In this document: positions 45,907 through 56,662 of the stretch, piece by piece
Layout of the letters: each line of letters opens with the position of its first letter
Numbering within the stretch: position 1 is the first letter of the stretch
NCBI GenBank assembly: GCA_029834535.1
Contig: JAQMWT010000033.1
Coordinates: 39,658-103,657, forward strand
Reading direction: 5' to 3'
DNA from: Chrysophaeum taylorii
Taxonomy: Eukaryota > Sar > Pelagophyceae > Pelagomonadales > Pelagomonadaceae
Length of the DNA stretch: 64,000 nt
The notes under the pieces: model-generated
Database searches by the model: none
Told to the model about the DNA's origin: nothing
The model's input: the letters and a program-made list of their open reading frames with translations, nothing else
Made by a program: the position numbers and the translations under genes

Positions 45907-46856
45907 CTCATATTTGGTCCTTCCACCTAACTTGATGGCCTTAATATTCGATGAGCCATAGATCCTAGCACTTGCTAAACTCACGGAGAACTTGACCTTT
46001 GAACCAGGCATAGGCTTAGAACCACTATACTGACCAATATGGTGGCAGAGGCCGTAACATAGATGGTAGCCTTAAATACGTGACCCTGACACTCCCCATT
46101 GTATTGTTCTTGGACCGTACCTCTACGCTCCACAGTAACTTTGGCCTCACCAGTGTCTTCATCAGGATGTGTAGTCACAAAATGGATAGAAGGTGGATTC
46201 TCTGCCGGCATCTTCAACACGGCCCCTATCACCCTCTGATTGTGGTCCACATTAAGATCAGCTGCCTCCATGTCCCACGATGTATCTTTGATAGCGTTAC
46301 AAATAGCCCTCATAGTGTCTATAGGTATCATGGGTACTACCATAGCCCCTAACAGGCAGACCACCTTTTCTCTTCTTCTCAGCGAAGTCTATAGCGCATC
46401 TATCAATAGCAAACAGGTCAGCACTCATACCATTTTCATCGCGACACGACACTGGGTCGTAGTACCTATCACCATCACCATATATACATATATCGCCATA
46501 GATGTATATATCTATGGCGTAGTACCTATCACCATCACCTTCGCCTCTAGCCTTATAGTCCTTGTTGGATCCCAAGTTACTCATCTCACCAGCACTACAT
46601 TGAACTTTGGGGGATTCTCTTCCTTATCTCCAAAGTGTTGCTTGTGGTTGTCGACTATGTAGGTCATCACCTTGACAGTCTCTTGTGCCACCATCCTACC
46701 CTTGTACTCGACAAGCTTGCAGCTATCACTCACTGAGTCATCCTCCCCCATCATATTGGAAAACTTATGTGCCAGGTCTCCCACCACCACATCATCATTC
46801 GTACCAGGCCGATCCAACAGGGTGTCAATGTCTATGCTGTCACCAACGATGTTAGA
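45907..46856 (-). pseudogene. Element C cargo gene B: unknown, frameshifted
   Basis: Minus strand from an ATG at 46,856 (MSNIVGDSIDIDTLL). It continues through VKVMTYIVDNHKQHFGD, a frame change near 46,580, SADLFAIDRCAIDFAEKK, another near 46,355, MRAICNAIKDTSWDMEAADL, VTTHPDEDTGEAKVTVERRG, and a last frame ending with AIKLGGRTKYEI at about 45,907. About 310 residues in total. A 60-bp in-frame insertion with a hairpin is present at 46,458-46,539. No family recognised. It converges on the plus-strand cargo gene with almost no gap. Confidence 0.4.
46458..46539. repeat. 22-bp direct repeats around a hairpin
   Basis: CGTAGTACCTATCACCATCA-type repeats at 46,458-46,479 and 46,518-46,539 enclose 38 bp that include most of an inverted repeat (CGCCATAGAT/ATCTATGGCG, 6-nt loop). 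The 60-bp addition keeps frame. Confidence 0.85.
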
Positions 46857-46980
46857 CATGTTTGCAGACGTGCTGGTAGTATGGCCTATGATGGAATGGT
46901 AGTGCGACAAGACTCACCAACACTACATTTATGCCTTGGTACTCAGGTAGCAGATCATAAGCCTAGAGCTGTGAAGTTAC

Positions 46981-47295
46981 TGCAGAGAAATCTGCTGCCT
47001 CTTACCCTTATCCGTCCGTTGAGAACGTGATCTCTTCCTTACCCTTCTTCTTCCTTTCCACACAATCAAAATAGTCCTCTGATTTGTGCCTACGCTCATC
47101 ATCATGGTCTAGCGCGTCCCGAGGTATGTAGCACTATACACTTTACCTTTCTCGTGTAGTTCTAGATGCCGCCTGTCGTGTTCTGAGGATATAGGGAACA
47201 TACCTTTTCATTCCCCGAATTAAATACTTCCAGACGTTCATGATGAGACGGGATGGTTTCCCAGGTGACTTACCACTGCTTGCTAATGCTCTGCA
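46981..47295 (+). repeat. Element A 5' LTR
   Basis: 315 bp, TGCAGAGAAATC to GCTCTGCA. Differs from the 3' LTR near positions 4, 24, about 70-77 and in one A of an A-run. Confidence 0.95.
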
Positions 47296-47309
47296 GGTTA
47301 TGGGCCCAG
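47296..47309 (+). promoter_or_regulatory. Element A primer-binding site, initiator-tRNA anticodon-arm type
   Basis: GGTTATGGGCCCAG starts right after the LTR. It is complementary to the anticodon arm of eukaryotic initiator tRNA-Met (CTGGGCCCATAACC), not to its 3' end. Drosophila copia uses a similar internal tRNA-Met fragment as primer. Confidence 0.75.
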
Positions 47310-47818
47310 GCGGGTCCCTGAGAAACCATGTGTTAAAACGCGCACGTAACCTATGGGTTTTGAACAGTTACCGCGCCTGTTCAGCCTCGACACGAAAACA
47401 CACTTGTGAATACAACGCCATTACCATTGGGCTGTATATAATTTTTTTTTTTGCACACGTGATCGTGTAACCTTGTGTGCACCTGTTCATAGTATCGTAT
47501 TGTCATGTCAATGTTGATGTGTGTGTAATTGGCTAACCTGTACTCTTGCACACATGTTATGGAATATTTTGGGTACGTCCACTCGTACATTCCATGGCAA
47601 TGCACTTAACAAGCTCCTTGAGAGCACCAAAACTAACCAGCTGCCTGAGTGACTACGCTTAGCGACACTACTCTGGACTCACAGCTTGCACAGTCGTCAA
47701 ATAGACATCTTTCCATCGAAAACGATGAGTGTACATAGACACCGATAGACAGACCCCCTTAGAATGTCTAGACAGTGTCAACTGCGTGACTGAACCCACA
47801 GGTTCCCCGTCAACTGCT

Positions 47819-49770
47819 ATGGCAGAACACGCAGCACGAGCCGCACCCAAGGCGATCACAGGTGCGGATATATTGAAGCTCGAAGCTCCTGTAGTTGAGT
47901 TTCTTAACGATGGAAATCGATTTCAGCTTCAGACTCGCAAGGTATCCTTGCAAATCAAGCACATTAAGCAATTGTTACGGTCCAGTCATGCCGATGCCTT
48001 CCTCGAGTACGACTCGTACGAAGCATATACTCGGTCATGCAAGGACTACGAGATCCTCCGGAATCAAATTCTCGATCGCGTTTTCCTGGAATGGAAGACC
48101 GATAGGGCTGCTGATCTCCGTTTAGCTGTTGATGAATTGCCCCCTGAGTATCAGGAATGGCATTTCACCAACGAAGCTTTCCCCACTTACCTGATGCAGA
48201 AGTAGCTCAGCTAGCTACTGTCTGTTACGACTATGAAGTCAAGGCATTACGTCCTGAAATCAATGCCCGTTTCTTAGAAGAGGAACGAATCTTAAATCGC
48301 GCGCACCCGAAGGCATTAGCTTTCGACACCCGTGTTCGTGCCCCTGTTACCATGTTTTCGTTAACTGCTGCTGACTGGCACACTTATCAGAACACGTATG
48401 CTACATTCTTGCATACTTACTTCAATCTTGAAAGTGTTGGAAAACCAGCACTTGCGGCCTGGCCCGCCATCAATGAGGTATATAACAAAAGTTATTTACC
48501 CAACAAGGCTCGAGCCATTATGCTCATCGCCTTTAGTCACTACGAGTCTGTTACGACTACTGATGTGTCCTATTTGAAACAGCAATTTAACTCTGTTGTT
48601 TATAATCCTAACTGGTATGTCCATGTATTTATCGAAGCTGTCCTAGCATTTAGGCAAATCTCTTACCAACTTAACCAGGAAGAGACTGACCTTCAATTCG
48701 ACTTTGGCACTCTTTGTAGAAAAATCTATGAAGAGATACATCGGCATTATGCCGATAATACCAGCAACAATCGTTACGATCGTGGTTGGGTAGATTGGTG
48801 TTATATGTATGAAACCCGATCTTCATCTCGGCCTGTGCCAGAAGCTGAACGATTGTGTCACCCTACCAACCCTAGCTACATTTTAGAATACGCATTAGAC
48901 CTATACAATGTAGTATCAAATGGGTCGAACAAATACGCTTAGAACGCCCTGTTTCTTGGCAACCCTATGTCGAAGGTTTATCATCTCAACCAAAGCCAAA
49001 GTTACTACTTACAAACACTTTGGATTCAGCAGACAAAAGTCTGACTCAAACTGCTAACACACTCGCCTTCATCACTTCGTCCCAACCTGGTACATCTTCC
49101 ACGTTTAATGCTAGACGCTTGCGTAACTCTAATGATGCTCGCCAGCCTTTCTCTCGCAGCGATTTATCGTATTATCGTTCTGGTGATTCTTACGTCACCA
49201 AGAAAACTGCCGGACAGTCCCATGACCGTCCAATTTACCCCCGCACTTTTGACAGGTCCTCTCGGTCTAACATGAAATTATTAGATCGAACAAACCACAC
49301 CTTAAACACCCTGCGAGAACAGTGTAGTGAACTTACGAAGCATGTGACAGATAATGATACCACGGCTCAGCTACAACAGAATATCAACAAGTTATTTGAG
49401 ACTCTATTACAATCAGCTGACATTCTGTCAACGACATCTACTGAGGACAACAGTAGTTTACTTCGTCTAAACGAACAGCTCATGTTTGCAGAAGACATCA
49501 TTTATGATGTAGACGTTCATCTATCCTCGACCGAAAAGTCGTTAAACTACGTGGAGCCACAACACCATACTGTTGTTACTGCTCCCACCCCAAAGGCAAC
49601 TCCTCCTACTACAAACACACAGGGTAATCCTTCCAATACTGTGCCTAACCTCTTTACCGCTTCCGCCATCTCGGCTTTACCACCAGCATTATTGTCCTCG
49701 CTATCTTCACAGGTCCAATCTGCCCTCAACCTACCATCACAAGCCGAAACCAAAGGGATGCCGATCATAC
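47819..49770 (+). pseudogene. Element A Gag, frameshifted
   Basis: Starts probably at ATG 47,819 (MAEHAARAAPKAITG); an upstream in-frame ATG is at 47,729. Segments SSHADAFLEYDSYEAYTRS and VFLEWKTDRAADLRL lie in one frame. After a shift near 48,190 come NARFLEEERILNRAHPKAL and NKARAIMLIAFSHYESVTTT. After a shift near 48,925 comes a Ser-rich, basic region with helical stretches. Homology to the Gag of element B (60,456 onward) confirms the frame choices: both have DAF-LYDSY, N-RA-ML-A-HYE and W-V-H motifs. No CCHC zinc knuckle seen. Gag would form the particle. Confidence 0.75.
49530..49550 (+). other. TEKSLNY motif, Gag/protease boundary
   Basis: Codons ACC GAA AAG TCG TTA AAC TAC, in the Gag frame. 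First of five copies in element A; possible processing site. Confidence 0.6.
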
Positions 49771-49801
49771 TTCGCTATCGTCATTTGATGAAAAGCACGG
49801 C

Positions 49802-50590
49802 ATGGCTGATGAGGCTGACGAACCATCACCACCTGTTCAACCGATTATTATTCCAACGAATCTGTTATTGCTGGAGAACTTCTTCACAGCCAGCCTCTCC
49901 ACTACTTGCCCACATTCGGAAAACGCCTTCCTCACCAACTACATGAAGGTAAACAGTGTCCCTCCACATTGCTCTTTTCTATATTTTGACTCTTGTGCTA
50001 CCATCTCATTGATGTCCACTTACGATTTTGCAATACCCAATCATATAATTCCACTGGACTCCAAATACGCGCCGATTGTTATTCAGACGGCTACAGGACA
50101 ACAACGGGCATCACACATGATGTTAACACGCAACATTGTTGTTCCCCTACCAGATCATCCACAAGTTGGCTATGTTAAGATCGACTTCGCTTTATGTCTT
50201 CAGCCAGTGCATGACCGACATCTCGCTATCCTGAGCATGCTCGAGTGGAACCAGACGAACCTGACCACTGTGTTCAATGATCGAGCTGAGCCAAAGCTCA
50301 GCGCTGTCACGAGCCGCATAGACAAAGATGTACGTATACCCATACACTATGTAGCAGCTAATTTACCTGCTCTCCCTTGTCTCACTTACAACATCGCGCG
50401 CGACAAGCAACTCGAACTTCGTTCCCTCGCATTTCCCCTCAAGCGATACCATGAAAACAGGGATCTACTGGCATACTACAACTACCTACTCCAAAGAGTT
50501 TTACCAGATCGCCCGTGGATTCGCCCTTTGGTTCTCAATCTTCGGAAACAGAACAAGTTTGTTCAGCAAAATACGCAGCCATTAACTTGA
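49802..50590 (+). pseudogene. Element A retropepsin-like protease region
   Basis: 262 codons ending in TGA at 50,588-50,590. FLYFDSCATISLMSTYDF carries the retropepsin D-S-x-A-T/S active-site loop (DSG in most copia elements, here DSC). HLAILSMLEWNQTNLTTVF matches the later I-L-G-M/W-x-W segment. A retropepsin would cut the polyprotein. The frame joins Gag by a shift near 49,760, and the next ORF continues in the same frame after the TGA. Gly-to-Cys in the active loop may impair activity. Confidence 0.6.
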
Positions 50591-50605
50591 CTACTTTCAC
50601 GCCCA

Positions 50606-52027
50606 GTGTTTCTCTCACAAGAGTCCAATCTCCGCAAACCCTCTGTCATGTTACTTTGTTCTGGTTTGTCAACTCCGGCGTTCCTGTCTCAAGCCACTAA
50701 TGACTTAGGCTTAAATATCAATGTAAAAGTTGTTGTTGAGTCTGATGATACGCTTGTTCGTATGTTACGCCACCGTTTTCCTACTGTATTATTATTTGAA
50801 TCTCTCCCCGCCTTTATTAACCATCTTCACCTAATCTCACCAGAGGAAAGGCGCACATTCTATTGTGATATAATTGAGATCACTCCTCCCTGCACAAACA
50901 GGAATTTACTAAAACAGCATAAGACAGAAGACTTACACAGCCTGCTGGACGATTCTCTTTTCGACAGCATGTTGTCTGTCATCAAGCTACTCCAGCCCTT
51001 GGTACTACTGGCTGAGATGACGCCTCCGCATAAGTACTGTCATCAAGACCACATCACAGTGGCCAACCTTATCCATACTACACTTGATTACTGTGTCGAT
51101 GTTGTTGATAGGTTCCCGACCTACCTCTGTGGCGACTACCAATCTAGAGAAAGATGGATATGCATCGCACGCAGATATTCTACTGGACCAATTAAACTAT
51201 TGTCGTGGCCCATCCTCCATCCACGCCCCTTCCTAAAGATCGTGGATGATCTACAAGCTATTCCCAAGCGCCTTTGGCTACCTAAACACGTATCCAAAGA
51301 CTGGATCCGGGTGTTCCCCGATCCTCCATATATCCCCGTTCCTAAAACGTTTGCACCTTACTCTCGCACAGGTTCTGCTCAGCTTACTATGGCTGACCTT
51401 GAATCCCTCAATATGTTACTGCTTCGCCTTCACTCACAACAGGCTCACGAGCAACGTACTCACTCTGTTCAATCCGAGTGTACTTATCATCAGTTGTGCT
51501 TTAAACGCTCCTCTATGGAGCCGCTACCCAATGCAACACATCCTATACACGTCAAGGTTTTTACAATCCTCTATAACTTGTTTGCCAGCTTACACACTAA
51601 CTCACCCACTCCTGTGTCCTATTACATAACCGTTTTCGAAACTAACCAACCGTCACACAGGTTATTACTTACAACCTCATCAACATCACACAACTCCTAC
51701 TTCTTAACTGGTGGCCACCATTCCGACGGCAACCTCACCATAGAGAACGCCACCACCAAATATCAAACTTCCATCAACGCCTTTGGAAGCACGTATACGT
51801 TCACTGCTTCCGACATCCCCCGCGACCGGGACAGGTCCATATATTTGGAGCCGTTTATGGGTTACTTGTGGATAGTCCAAGCCCTTCCCCAACTTGGCTT
51901 CGCTGCCACCTATGGCACCGCCATGCTCTCTTGTGATGCCTGGCTGCCTTACCTACAAGGCCACCGACAATTCTTTCGACTACAAGGATTCTCATTTTGC
52001 TCTGGAAGATCACCACTTATCTCATAG
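50606..52027 (+). pseudogene. Element A C5 cytosine-methyltransferase-like domain plus unknown C-terminal region
   Basis: 473 codons, same frame as the protease but after a TGA. Residues about 11-210 resemble DNA C5-methyltransferases. Motif I is VMLLCSGLSTPAFL with VVVESDD after it (SAM binding). Motif IV is DIIEITPPCTN with the catalytic Cys at 50,891. Motif VI is LLAEMTPPH (ENV-like) with Glu at 51,014. Motif VIII is YQSRERWICIARR with Arg at 51,146 and 51,152. Cys-Glu spacing is 41 residues and Glu-Arg 44 and 46; M.HhaI has 38, 44 and 46. Motifs IX and X are not found. Residues 211-473 are unrecognised. The activity would be methylation of cytosine in DNA. The placement between protease and integrase is unusual. 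Confidence 0.7.
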
Positions 52028-52039
52028 TCGCTATATAGG

Positions 52040-52981
52040 GTATCTTCGTGGAAGTGACCGCAAACTCGGCTCTAAAATCCACTCCATGCTTGCTCCATTG
52101 CCAACCGTCCGAGGGTATGCCAATATTATTTTACTCGACCCTCGCAACGGGAAATTACGCTACCCCACTCGACCGGAGTTGATTCGTGCTAACAACCACA
52201 CCAAACAACAGGAATCTTTCCTCTTGTCTCTACGCCATGACCTTTGCTGTGACATGCTCAGCAATGCTCTGCCTGCCGGTACGTACAGCACTCTGTACAA
52301 GCACCTTTCGCTCCTCGTTGCCGATATTAAATCCCTTATGTTGGACCCTACCTTCCAACATACTGCTGCCGTGACGAAGAAATCCTATGTATCCAATTTC
52401 ATGACCGTTGATCAAGCTTCCACCACGTGCAGCACAGATACCTTGTCTTTGGCACAAGCTTTTATGATGTCTATTTCCAGCAACTGCTTGACCGAAATGT
52501 CGTTAAACTATATATCTTCGTCCTACGAAGATACTCTCGTTACTCGTGATGATGAGGATGCACCTCCAAGTGACCCTGCTGCGCACCAGGATGACGACGC
52601 ACCGCCTTCCCCTGCCTTAGACACCGAACTCAAGTTCGATGTTCGGCGCAAACGGCACATTCCCGCTCATCCCATTCCTCGTAAGTCCTCGCACACGGAT
52701 CCACCGAATATCTCAATGCCAAAGAACGTGCCAATCGCTTTCACCGGGTGCATCACTGCCCCGACAACGTCGCTGCCAAGGCCCCCAACGTACTTGCTCG
52801 CCCTGGATTCTCTGCTTCTGACATACCATATCGCGACTTATGCACCGACTGCATCGCACACAACAAGCGCCACCCGCACAAGCATTTCAATGCGACCAAG
52901 CCTTCTTTTGAGCAAACTCACAAAGCCGGCGAAGTCTGGGCGTGCGACGGCGGCTATGTGACCATCCCATCCGAATGGTGA
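52040..52981 (+). pseudogene. Element A region before integrase and integrase N-terminus
   Basis: Frame 51,894-52,961 carries the polyprotein from about 51,930 (YLRGSDRKLGSKIHSMLAPL). After a shift near 52,735 another frame has the HHCC zinc-binding region (RVHHCPDNV, DLCTDCIAHNKRHPHKH) and the first integrase Asp (EVWACDGGYV). A TGA follows at 52,979-52,981, caused by a 22-bp tandem duplication. The acidic linker TRDDEDAPPSDPA follows the SLNY motif. Integrase inserts the cDNA into the genome. Confidence 0.75.
52491..52511 (+). other. TEMSLNY motif, between methyltransferase region and integrase
   Basis: Codons ACC GAA ATG TCG TTA AAC TAT, in frame. Lies about 240 bp before the integrase zinc-binding region. 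Confidence 0.6.
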
Positions 52982-53013
52982 GGCTTCACACTTCGGATGG
53001 TGAGGCTTCACAC
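52970..53013 (+). repeat. 22-bp tandem duplication in integrase
   Basis: Units TCCGAATGGTGAGGCTTCAC-AC and TTCGGATGGTGAGGCTTCAC-AC. The extra 22 bp moves the frame exactly as needed to join the two integrase halves. Confidence 0.9.
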
Positions 53014-53051
53014 ATATCATCGTCTTCAAGGAACTCATTTCGAAATTTCTC

Positions 53052-56000
53052 TTGGTGTACTTTACACGCACCACCAACGCCACGGAGTTCACTCAGGCTC
53101 TGGATTTTGTGTATGACTTCTGTCGTACACAACTAAACGTGCACATGCGCACCCTCTACTCCGATGCCTTCAAGCCCTACTTTAGCCAGCACATTACCTC
53201 TCCATACCGCGTCGATAAGGGCATTCAACTCATCGCCTTCCCGCCGTACATGCACCACTTTAACTTTGAAGTTGAGTCTGCCATCGGTTTCATCGCCTCC
53301 GCCTCCTCAACTCGCCTTCGTTCTCTCCTTAATGCTCACTATCGTGGCGCCAAGATCGTGGAACCAGCCATCATGTTCCCATGGGCGGTGATACACACCG
53401 TTCAAAGCTACAACCTTCTCCCGAACGCCACGCTCGAGCGCATTCATCATGCTATCCTGAGTCCGCAACAGCTACTCTACAACCAACTCAACACTCCCCA
53501 ACATGATATGCTCAAGATTTTTGGCGCTGAATGTTACCTTCTATTGGAGCCCCATGAACACCACAAGTGGGAACCGTGCCGCCGCAAATATCTATATCTC
53601 TGTTGCGCCAACGCGCAAAACCCGCTCGTCTCCCCACGCGTCGACCATCTCGCTGACGTCGTCCTCAACCCTAAAAACGGACAGATCCGTGTTTCGTCCA
53701 AGCTGCAATTCCTCTACATGTTGCAGCATCCTAAACCTGATCCTGAACTAGCTCCTCCGCCTCACGCTTCTCCCGCGCCTTTCTCGCTCACACCCCACAC
53801 CGCTATCCAAGACCATGTCATTCAGAGGGGGACAAGGACTCCTCATCCTCAGAGGGGGCACTCCCCACCTCCTTCAGCTCCTTCTTCGTCCCCTACTCCT
53901 GCCTCTTCTCCCTCTTCTAACACTCTCGCCGACGATTCTGGCTCTATGTCACCGCCGCCCTTGCTTCCTTCTTACAAAGACCTTTTTGCACAAGATGACC
54001 TCATTCTTGTCCCAGGTTCCAAACAGCCCAACACCCGCAAGGCCACTTCTATGAAAACTATCCGAGCCCGGTTACAAGCGTCTACTATTGGTGCTTACAA
54101 AGCCGCTGGTGGCAAGCTCGCCGATTTCCGCTGGGATCTTCGCCACCACTTTCTTACGTTCAAGTCTCCCGCCCTCTCCGCCCTTCATCTCAGTGGTGGT
54201 ATCCTCTGGTCTGCTATCTGCTCAGAGGGGGAACATGCGTTGTTAGCTCGTCTTCTTCTCCCGCTGCGCACTGACTTACTTGCCCGCTACCCGCACGTCG
54301 ATGGTTACTTCGCCCACGCCAAGTGCGCATCCAGCATCCCAGCTGCAACCTTTTTAACTGCTGATGGTTCACCTGCGTGCCCTATTCCTCAGCCCCTTTT
54401 ATCTGCGTTCACTGAACACGCTGCTGCCTTCGGCACTTCTTCTTTACAATATGCGCTTACGTACCTGGCGCCGACCAGCTTTATTGATCACAACCCCTCC
54501 GAGTTTGGCGCTACTTCTGCATCTCTGGCTGACTTGGAGGAATACCTTCTGGTCTCTACAGAGTTTATCACCCAGGTCTTACACACCGACCCTACTATCC
54601 ATATTCAACTGGAATCTGCCCCTACTACTCCTACTGACGCTGTTTCCGCTTATCCCGAAGTTGCGCACACTGCCTCGACCGCAACGTCGCTAAACTATAA
54701 TTCACCAGCCATTGTTGGTCCTGACGAATATAAGGTCCAAGAAGCGGACGTTTCCATTGACGAATATAAACTTAAGTGCCTCCACGGTTTGTCGCCTGAA
54801 AACAGGCACGCCTACCTCAAGGCCATCGCCAAGGAACTCCACGACATTATCCGCTTTGGCTGCTTCAAACTTTCCTTACCCGACGGTGTCTCTCGTCCTA
54901 TTGACAGCAAGATGGTGCTGAAGATTAAAACAGACTCTGCAGGCAAATACGTTAAGCACAAGGCTCGCCTCGTACTACGTGGCTTCCTAGCATCTCTTGG
55001 CGCCGATTTCTTTGGCACCTTCAGCCCCATGGCCACCATGACCGCAATCCGGGTACTACTAGCTATTGCAGCATACAAGCAATTGCCTGTCTACCATGCA
55101 GACGTCCCGAACGCCTTCGTTCAGTCTGACATTGATGCCAACGTCTATGTTCAGTTACCAGACGGCATCAAGCTTATCGACCCCGATGACGCTAAGTACA
55201 AGGGCCGACGTCTACCGAAACTGCTGAAGTCACTTTATGGACTTCGGCAATCACCATCTCTTTGGAACAAAGAGATAGACGGCTTCTTCCGTAGCCTTGG
55301 CTACAAACGCCTGCATTCGGACTCTTGCCTATATGCTCGAGTATCCGCACATGCTAAGTTCGTCGTATGCAGTCTGTCTGTAGACGACATTGTTATTGTG
55401 TCCAATGACGACCCTCTTCGTACTGAATTACAGGATGCCCTCCACAAACGGTATGCTGTAGAGCAGTTTGAACCTGTCCATACCCTCCTAGGCATGCGTG
55501 TGTGTCGCACATCTGACGGTTCCATTTCTCTGGATGTGCAAGCCAAGCTGGATGAACTCTTCGCTGATCACCCAGTCTTGCAGCAACTGACCCCGCTTAA
55601 ATATCCTATGTCATCGTCCTTCAAGTATAAAGATGGCACTCCCAGCTCTGAAACAGAGTTGTACATCAATTCGCACTTTGCCACCCTCCTTGGCAAGCTG
55701 GTGTTCATGCAAGTTGCCTGCAGACCTGACTTCTCGCAAGCCTTGGGCAGATGTTCGCGTGGTATGCATGCACCCACGTATGTTCACGTCCAAATGCTAG
55801 AGCATTTGCTTCGCTACCTCAAGAAGCCGGAAAACCGCTCACTTCGCCTCTGGTTCCATCCTAAAGGTAATGCCATTGAAGCTCACCTTCGCACTGTCTC
55901 CGCTAATCGAATTGATCTATCCACTGTGGTCGACTACCAACCGCAGGATGTATCTACTGGACAGTTTGACCCCTTAGTTGCCATGGTTGACGCTGACAAC

Positions 56001-56567
56001 GCCCCTTCCTTAGCACAGGAAGATAGGAAATCTACCACCGGGTTTGTCTTCTATCTTTTCAACTGCCTTATTGGTTGGAAAAGCAAACTTCAACCGATTG
56101 TCTCCTGCTCAACTCACGAAGCTGAGTTGATTGCCCTCAGTATTTGTGCTGATGAAGCTGTTTGGCTACGCAAGCTGCTGTTGGAACTCTCCTTTGTCGT
56201 CAACCCCACCTTCTACGTCAACAATGCTAATGGTGAGAACACCGCTGACCCTGTCGACTTCGATGACAATGACAACCCAATTGCTGAAGATATGCGCTTC
56301 ATCAGAAGCCTACCTCTCTTGTCTGACAATGCTGCCGCTGTTCACACCTCTAATAACCCAGATGGGTCCTCTCGATCCAAGGCACTGTCGACCAGATGGT
56401 TTAAAATCCGTGAGTACATCTCGCTACAGAAAATACGAGTCCATCATGTTCCCGGCAAGCTGAACGTGGCGGATGGTTTTACAAAGCCACTTGCTGCTGA
56501 GTTCTCCACCTTTCGCTCTCTACTCGGTATGCATCATGCCTCTGACGATAATCCTTTACAGGATTGA
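53052..56567 (+). CDS. Element A integrase core, reverse transcriptase and RNase H
   Basis: 1,171 uninterrupted codons. Integrase: second Asp in RTLYSDAFKPYFSQ (about residue 38) and Glu in PPYMHHFNFEVESAIGF. A Pro/Ser-rich linker follows, then a region with no match. RT: IDSKMVLKIKTDSAGKYVKH, KARLVLRGFLASLGADFF, YHADVPNAFVQSDID (first catalytic Asp near 55,100), SLYGLRQSPSLWNKEID, SVDDIVIVSNDD (VDD box near 55,383). RNase H: MVDADNAPSLAQEDRKSTTG, SCSTHEAELIALS, LSDNAAAVHTSNN and VHHVPGKLNVADGFTKPLA. All active-site acids are kept. It converts element RNA to DNA in the particle. The ORF ends in TGA; the frame stays open until the SLN motif at 56,586. The first Met is probably not a true start. 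Confidence 0.93.
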   Translation: MVYFTRTTNATEFTQALDFVYDFCRTQLNVHMRTLYSDAFKPYFSQHITSPYRVDKGIQLIAFPPYMHHFNFEVESAIGFIASASSTRLRSLLNAHYRGAKIVEPAIMFPWAVIHTVQSYNLLPNATLERIHHAILSPQQLLYNQLNTPQHDMLKIFGAECYLLLEPHEHHKWEPCRRKYLYLCCANAQNPLVSPRVDHLADVVLNPKNGQIRVSSKLQFLYMLQHPKPDPELAPPPHASPAPFSLTPHTAIQDHVIQRGTRTPHPQRGHSPPPSAPSSSPTPASSPSSNTLADDSGSMSPPPLLPSYKDLFAQDDLILVPGSKQPNTRKATSMKTIRARLQASTIGAYKAAGGKLADFRWDLRHHFLTFKSPALSALHLSGGILWSAICSEGEHALLARLLLPLRTDLLARYPHVDGYFAHAKCASSIPAATFLTADGSPACPIPQPLLSAFTEHAAAFGTSSLQYALTYLAPTSFIDHNPSEFGATSASLADLEEYLLVSTEFITQVLHTDPTIHIQLESAPTTPTDAVSAYPEVAHTASTATSLNYNSPAIVGPDEYKVQEADVSIDEYKLKCLHGLSPENRHAYLKAIAKELHDIIRFGCFKLSLPDGVSRPIDSKMVLKIKTDSAGKYVKHKARLVLRGFLASLGADFFGTFSPMATMTAIRVLLAIAAYKQLPVYHADVPNAFVQSDIDANVYVQLPDGIKLIDPDDAKYKGRRLPKLLKSLYGLRQSPSLWNKEIDGFFRSLGYKRLHSDSCLYARVSAHAKFVVCSLSVDDIVIVSNDDPLRTELQDALHKRYAVEQFEPVHTLLGMRVCRTSDGSISLDVQAKLDELFADHPVLQQLTPLKYPMSSSFKYKDGTPSSETELYINSHFATLLGKLVFMQVACRPDFSQALGRCSRGMHAPTYVHVQMLEHLLRYLKKPENRSLRLWFHPKGNAIEAHLRTVSANRIDLSTVVDYQPQDVSTGQFDPLVAMVDADNAPSLAQEDRKSTTGFVFYLFNCLIGWKSKLQPIVSCSTHEAELIALSICADEAVWLRKLLLELSFVVNPTFYVNNANGENTADPVDFDDNDNPIAEDMRFIRSLPLLSDNAAAVHTSNNPDGSSRSKALSTRWFKIREYISLQKIRVHHVPGKLNVADGFTKPLAAEFSTFRSLLGMHHASDDNPLQD
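54678..54698 (+). other. TATSLNY motif, integrase/RT boundary
   Basis: Codons ACC GCA ACG TCG CTA AAC TAT, in the pol frame about 200 bp before the RT. Confidence 0.6.
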
Positions 56568-56585
56568 ATATGCCTTACCCTAGTG

Positions 56586-56606
56586 ATCGCAACGTCGTTA
56601 AACTAG
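56586..56606 (+). other. SLNY-type motif with Tyr codon changed to stop, RNase H/ORF3 boundary
   Basis: Codons ATC GCA ACG TCG TTA AAC TAG, in the pol frame 18 bp beyond the TGA at 56,565-56,567. The last codon is TAG where the others have TAC or TAT. Confidence 0.55.
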
Positions 56607-56662
56607 CAAACTAGCCCTGGCCCTACCTTCATTTGCCACAATTTTTTGTACGTGTCGTGTGA

